Part shown: positions 60,065 to 64,000 of the stretch, piece after piece | Layout: the number at the start of each line of letters is the position of its first letter | Numbering within the stretch: position 1 is the stretch's first letter | NCBI RefSeq assembly: GCF_002159975.1 | Contig: NZ_NFJR01000001.1 | Coordinates: 496,001 to 560,000 of the forward strand | Reading direction: 5' to 3' | Source of the DNA: Barnesiella sp. An22 | GTDB taxonomy: Bacteria; Bacteroidota; Bacteroidia; Bacteroidales; Barnesiellaceae | Length of the DNA stretch: 64,000 nucleotides | Translations under genes and position numbers: made by a program | The notes under the pieces: model-generated | Told to the model about the DNA's origin: nothing | Database searches by the model: none | The model's input: only the letters and a program-made list of their open reading frames with translations

Positions 60065-63000
60065 TTAGAACTGGAAATTCACGCCCACCGTAAAGGTGCG
60101 GGGACGGGGATATGCACCATTGTCGATGCGTGCACCATACTCACCGGGAAGGATTTCGGGGTCGAGACCCGTATAGGAGGTGAGGGTAAAGACATTCTCT
60201 ACCTGCCCGTATACCTCGAGGTTCGAAGCACCTATCTTCTTGATGAGATTCTTGGGCAGTGCGTAAGAGAGTTTCAGGTATTTCATCTTCATGTAGGAAC
60301 CGTTCTCCACGTAGTACGACGAGAAGCGGCTCTCGTTGTTGTCGTCGGTCAGCGACAGGGCCGGAATATCGGTATCGGTATTGGTCGGGGTCCAGGCATT
60401 CAAGATCTCTACCCCGCGGTTGGTCGAGAGGTTGCCGTAGTTCATCGAGAGCAACTGACGCTTCATGTGGTTCTGGATGTCGAATCCGAAATCGCCGGCA
60501 AAGAACATGTCGAGCGAGAAGTCCTTGTAGCGGAAGGTCAGGTTCAAGCCCATCGACAAGTCGGGGTTCGGGTCGCCGATGATGCAACGGTCGTTGTCGT
60601 CGATTACCCCGTTGCCGTCGAGGTCACGATAGATGAGTCGGCCGGGAGCGGCACCGGTCTGGGTAGCGTGGTTGGCCACCTCGACCTCGTTCTGGAAGAT
60701 ACCGTCGCACACATAGCCGTAGTAGACACCCATGGGCTGACCCGGGATGAGCCGTTGGTCACCGCCGATGAAGTTTTGCCGCGAGTTGAGCTCGAGCAGT
60801 TTGTTCTTGTATTGGGCTACGTTGATTGAACCGTTCCACGAGAAGTCGCCATACGAGGGACTGTTGTAGCTGAGGGCGATTTCCCAACCTTTGTTCTCCA
60901 TCGAACCGGTGTTCAGCCACATGGCCGCATTCTCGCCGGCCACGTCGAGGGCGGGCGGTATCGTCAGCATGTCTTTGGTCTTCTTGATGTAGTAGTCGGC
61001 ACTCAGACCCAGGGCTCCGCTGAAGAACTGGAAGTCGGCACCGATGTTGTGCTGATAGGTAGTCTCCCACTTCAGCTCGGGATTACCGGTGCTCGAGAGG
61101 GTGATGCCCGACGTGGTAGACGAATTGGTTCCGCTGATGTCGTAGGCACCGTTGCCCGTATTGAAGATGTAGGTCGAGTAAGCCGGGTAGAGCGAGGGGA
61201 TATTGGCGTTACCGTTCTGTCCCCAGGAGTAGCGGACCTTCAGGTCGCTGAGCACGTTGTTCTGGGAGAAGAACTCCTCCTGCGTGGGTCGCCAGGCCAG
61301 TGAGAAAGCCGGGAAGATGCCGGCGCGATAGCCTTTGGCAAAGCGCGAGTTTTCGTCACGACGGATGGTGAACGATGCCAGATAGCGGTCGGCATAGTTG
61401 TAGTCGACTTTACCGAAGAGCGAAAATACCGACCATTGCGTCTTGCCGCCGCCGTTGCTGCGGGTACCCGTACCGGCGCCTATCTGCATGTAGTCGGGGT
61501 CTTCAAAGGCATACCCTTCGCGCGAAGCCGACAGGTCGCGGAACGTATAGCTGATGGCCTCGGTTCCGAGCAGCACGGTCAGGTGGTGCTTGTCGGCAAA
61601 GGTCTTGTTGTAGTTGGCGGTATTGGTCCAGGTCCAGGTATCGCCCTGACCGTATACACTCGACACGCTGTTTACATCGCCGGGGTTCACCGTACGGCCG
61701 AGCGTGTGGTTGAAGTATTGGCTGTGCTCGATACCGATATTGGTCTTGAGCGAGAGGCCCTCGATGGGTTTCAACTCGAGGTAGGCATTACCCAGGATAC
61801 GCCACGACGAGTAGTCGTTGTCCTTGGCATTCTCGATGAGCTGCACGGGGTTGGTCAGGTCCGAAGCAATCAGCTCCAGAGGACGGGCCCACGAACCGTC
61901 AAGACCGCGCACGGGCAGTGCCGGGTGCTGGCTCATGGCCGTGAACGGCACACCCCGGTCGCCGGCAACATCGACACCCCGGTTTTTCCAGTGGGCCAGC
62001 ATGAGGTTCTCGCCCACCGAGATATACTTGTTGAAGTCGTATCGCGAGTTGATACGGGCCGAGTAGCGCTCGTAGAAGGTCTCCCGGATGTTACCGTCCT
62101 GGTTGATGTAGTTGAGCGAAAGCATCACCGAACTCTTGTCGGTATTGTTCGAGATAGAGGCGGTGAGGTTGTTGGTCCAGGCCGTGCGGTATACCTGGTC
62201 CTGCCAGTCGGTATTGGTGGTAGGATAGTTGGTATTGCCGGCCACGTAGGGTTGCAGCACCGGAGTCTCGCCGTTGCCATAGAGCACATGCGAGGGGGCG
62301 ATGTTCGAGTTTTTCGAAGCAGCCCAGTAGGCTATGCCCCATTGGTTGGCATCGAGCATTTCGTAGCGGTTGGCAATCGTCTGGATGTTGGTCGAGTAGT
62401 TTACGTTGACCGTCATGCGGTCGCCCTTGCCCTGCTTGGTGGTGATGACTACCACGCCGTTGGCGGCACGCGAACCGTAGATCGAGGCCGATGCAGCATC
62501 CTTCAGCACCTGCATGGACTCGATGTCGCTCGGGTTGATGCAGTTGATGTTGTCGGTAGGCACACCGTCGATGATGTAGAGGGGGTCGTTGCTCGAGTTG
62601 GCCGTAGACATACCCCGGACACGAATCGTACCGGTACCGCCGGGAGCGGCATCGGGCACTACGTTCACACCCGGCAACCGGCCGGCCATGGAGCTCATGA
62701 TGTTACCGGAGTTCTCGCTCAACGGCTCCTTCATGTCCATGACCGAGACCGCCCCGGTAAGGTCGGCTTTACGAACGATTTGATAGCCCACGACCACCAC
62801 GTCGTCGAGCACTTCGGAATTTTCGCCCAGATGGATGGTCATCTCCGGCGTGGCTTTGGCCTCGGTCGGATTGAATCCAATGTACGAAAACTTCAAGGTT
62901 GCACCTTCAGGGACGGAGATGGTAAAGTTCCCGTCAATGTCGGTAGAGGCTCCGGTTTGGGTCGACTCACAAAGCACGGAGGCTCCAATGAGAGGCTCTC

Positions 63001-63103
63001 CGCCGGACTTTGAAAGGACCTTCCCATGCACAGTGATATTCTGTGCCTGCGCCATGATTGCCATAATAAACAGCAATGTTGCACTGAGAATTGTTCTTTT
63101 CAT
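60065..63103 (-). CDS. susC: SusC/RagA family TonB-linked outer-membrane transporter
   Basis: 1012 residues. Signal peptide to about AMAQAQ, a carboxypeptidase-like regulatory domain (NITVHGKVLSKSGGEPLIGA, about 22-95), a plug domain (GAVSVMDMKEPLSENSGNIMSSMAGRLPGV ... PLYIIDGVP ... VLKDAASASIYGSRAANGV) and a 22-strand-type barrel ending TVGVNFQF, with the terminal aromatic residue of outer-membrane proteins. Forms the import channel with SusD. First gene of a susC-susD-DUF4960-GH32 series. A TATTTTTG -7 element lies 31 bases upstream, after the terminator of the regulator gene. Confidence 0.97.
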   Translation of the reverse strand: MKRTILSATLLFIMAIMAQAQNITVHGKVLSKSGGEPLIGASVLCESTQTGASTDIDGNFTISVPEGATLKFSYIGFNPTEAKATPEMTIHLGENSEVLDDVVVVGYQIVRKADLTGAVSVMDMKEPLSENSGNIMSSMAGRLPGVNVVPDAAPGGTGTIRVRGMSTANSSNDPLYIIDGVPTDNINCINPSDIESMQVLKDAASASIYGSRAANGVVVITTKQGKGDRMTVNVNYSTNIQTIANRYEMLDANQWGIAYWAASKNSNIAPSHVLYGNGETPVLQPYVAGNTNYPTTNTDWQDQVYRTAWTNNLTASISNNTDKSSVMLSLNYINQDGNIRETFYERYSARINSRYDFNKYISVGENLMLAHWKNRGVDVAGDRGVPFTAMSQHPALPVRGLDGSWARPLELIASDLTNPVQLIENAKDNDYSSWRILGNAYLELKPIEGLSLKTNIGIEHSQYFNHTLGRTVNPGDVNSVSSVYGQGDTWTWTNTANYNKTFADKHHLTVLLGTEAISYTFRDLSASREGYAFEDPDYMQIGAGTGTRSNGGGKTQWSVFSLFGKVDYNYADRYLASFTIRRDENSRFAKGYRAGIFPAFSLAWRPTQEEFFSQNNVLSDLKVRYSWGQNGNANIPSLYPAYSTYIFNTGNGAYDISGTNSSTTSGITLSSTGNPELKWETTYQHNIGADFQFFSGALGLSADYYIKKTKDMLTIPPALDVAGENAAMWLNTGSMENKGWEIALSYNSPSYGDFSWNGSINVAQYKNKLLELNSRQNFIGGDQRLIPGQPMGVYYGYVCDGIFQNEVEVANHATQTGAAPGRLIYRDLDGNGVIDDNDRCIIGDPNPDLSMGLNLTFRYKDFSLDMFFAGDFGFDIQNHMKRQLLSMNYGNLSTNRGVEILNAWTPTNTDTDIPALSLTDDNNESRFSSYYVENGSYMKMKYLKLSYALPKNLIKKIGASNLEVYGQVENVFTLTSYTGLDPEILPGEYGARIDNGAYPRPRTFTVGVNFQF

Positions 63104-63133
63104 ATTTATTTATTTTTATAAGAATTTCTACCG

Positions 63134-63141
63134 CAAAAATA
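63134..63141 (-). promoter_or_regulatory. Putative susC promoter -7 element (TATTTTTG)
   Basis: Minus-strand TATTTTTG 31 bases before the susC start. The usual -33 element is not seen, as expected for a promoter that needs an activator such as the neighbouring HTCS. Confidence 0.45.
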
Positions 63142-63250
63142 GGTTACAAAAGCCCCCTGCCGTTATAAAAAATGTTGTACAAGTTATCAAAATTTAAGCG
63201 ATGCACGTTTTTTGATAGAAAATGCCCCAATTTTAATAGTCGACCAAACG

Positions 63251-63287
63251 ACAAAAAAACGCACCTCTACGGTTGTATAGAGGTGCG
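63251..63287 (-). terminator. Terminator of the hybrid two-component regulator gene
   Basis: On the minus strand CGCACCTCTA (63287-63278) pairs with TAGAGGTGCG (63269-63260), a perfect 10-bp stem with an 8-base loop, followed by seven T residues. It separates the regulator from susC. Confidence 0.92.
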
Positions 63288-63327
63288 CCACAACAGGATT
63301 AGTCGCAATGCCTATTGTTGTGCTCGA

Positions 63328-64000
63328 TTATTTCGTCAGCTTGTTTCGAACCTCGGTAGGGGTCTCGCCATAGGTATCGCGATAGCATTTTGTAAAATAG
63401 GCCGGGGTAGAAAAACCTATTTCGTAGGCAATCTCGCTTACCGTTTTGTCGGTCGTGGTCAAGAGCTCGCGGCCCCGTTGCAAACGCAACCGACGTATCA
63501 GCTCAACCGGAGCGTAGTTGGTGAGCGACTTGATTTTGCGATAGAACTGAGAGCGTTCAAGCCCCATCCTGGAAGCTATCGTATCGACATTCAAGCTGGC
63601 ATTGCCCATCTCTTCCTGGAATATATCCAGGAAACGGTTGTAAAATTCATTGTCGATATCGCCCGCAGGTGTGCTTTTGGCCGGCAAGGGTTTCCCCTCC
63701 TCCTTTCGATTGCCTTTCAGGACAGACGACGAGAGCCACAGCTCCTTTATCCGCTTACGATTGGCTATGAGACTGGCACATCGGGCTTTCAATACGGTAC
63801 TGTTGAACGGCTTTGAAAGATAGCCGTCGGCTCCGCTGTCATATCCCTGAGCCCGCTGCTCGTCCATGGAGCAGGCAGTCAGCATCAAGACCGGTATATG
63901 CGATGTCGAAATCTCGTTTTTGATGCGCCGGCAACATTCCAATCCGTCCATTACGGGCATCATCACATCGCAGATAACGAGATCGGGCACATACTTGACA
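63328..64000 (-). CDS. Hybrid two-component system regulator (HTCS), C-terminal part
   Basis: The gene enters from the right edge, so only the last about 224 residues are visible. They hold the end of a receiver domain with the phospho-acceptor Asp in VICDVMMPVMDGL and the conserved Lys in GYLSKPFN, a linker, and an AraC-type double helix-turn-helix (about the last 100 residues: LNVDTIASRMGLERSQFYRKI and TVSEIAYEIGFSTPAYFTKCYRDTYGETP). HTCS proteins carry periplasmic sensor, kinase, receiver and AraC domains in one chain. Its position next to susC indicates that it activates this locus; the sensor domain that would show the inducing sugar lies outside the window. Confidence 0.93.
   Translation of the reverse strand, partial: VKYVPDLVICDVMMPVMDGLECCRRIKNEISTSHIPVLMLTACSMDEQRAQGYDSGADGYLSKPFNSTVLKARCASLIANRKRIKELWLSSSVLKGNRKEEGKPLPAKSTPAGDIDNEFYNRFLDIFQEEMGNASLNVDTIASRMGLERSQFYRKIKSLTNYAPVELIRRLRLQRGRELLTTTDKTVSEIAYEIGFSTPAYFTKCYRDTYGETPTEVRNKLTK

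Overview
The window is a chromosomal segment of a fairly GC-rich member of the Bacteroidales (Bacteroidota). The evidence is a SusC/SusD polysaccharide locus with a hybrid two-component regulator, promoters of the TTTG-N19..21-TAnnTTTG type, a fused DAHP synthase/chorismate mutase, the DUF4295 protein beside rpmG/rpmB, and weak or absent Shine-Dalgarno sequences. Coding strands use G/C at third positions, which produces many long antisense open frames; I treat these as shadows. I cannot fix the genus; a Barnesiellaceae-like gut organism is a guess. I see no insertion sequence, prophage or CRISPR array.

Layout. 1-6312 (minus): recQ (cut by the left edge), clpX, clpP, tig and a small acidic protein of unknown function. 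6585-10766 (plus): an aromatic amino acid operon (pheA, aminotransferase, DAHP synthase/chorismate mutase, tyrA) preceded by a Phe/Tyr-rich leader peptide and a terminator/antiterminator pair. 10891-15891 (plus): a 59-residue membrane protein, dxs, trkA, trkH. 15998-16324: four 83-bp tandem repeats, each carrying a promoter, in front of ftsK-lolA-trxB. 20700-21401: a Crp/Fnr regulator. 21511-26022 (minus): two tandem GH3 paralogues. 26202-37415 (minus): menE/C/B/D/F with rimO, then ftsY, DUF4295-rpmG-rpmB, and cinA-tsaD. 37586-42268 (plus): a TamB-like protein. 42322-47450: nadE, a CocE/NonD hydrolase and a divergent AraC regulator. 47832-50114: a large secreted protein with a sorting-type C-terminus. 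50433-50624: tRNA-Asp and tRNA-His. 50980-54176 (minus): a cobalamin riboswitch followed by two beta-propeller lipoproteins. 54417-64000 (minus): a fructan-type utilisation locus (SusC, SusD, DUF4960 surface protein, GH32) with the C-terminal end of its hybrid two-component regulator at the right edge.

How it fits together. Most of the window is housekeeping: proteostasis, aromatic amino acids, isoprenoid precursor plus menaquinone, K+ uptake, division and envelope biogenesis, translation. The accessory parts are the GH3 pair, the secreted hydrolase and large secreted protein, the B12 surface-capture pair and the fructan locus. The strongest candidates for undescribed biology are the aromatic attenuator, the tandem promoter array before ftsK, the riboswitch-controlled BtuG-like pair without a receptor gene, and the GH32 enzyme with an altered nucleophile motif.
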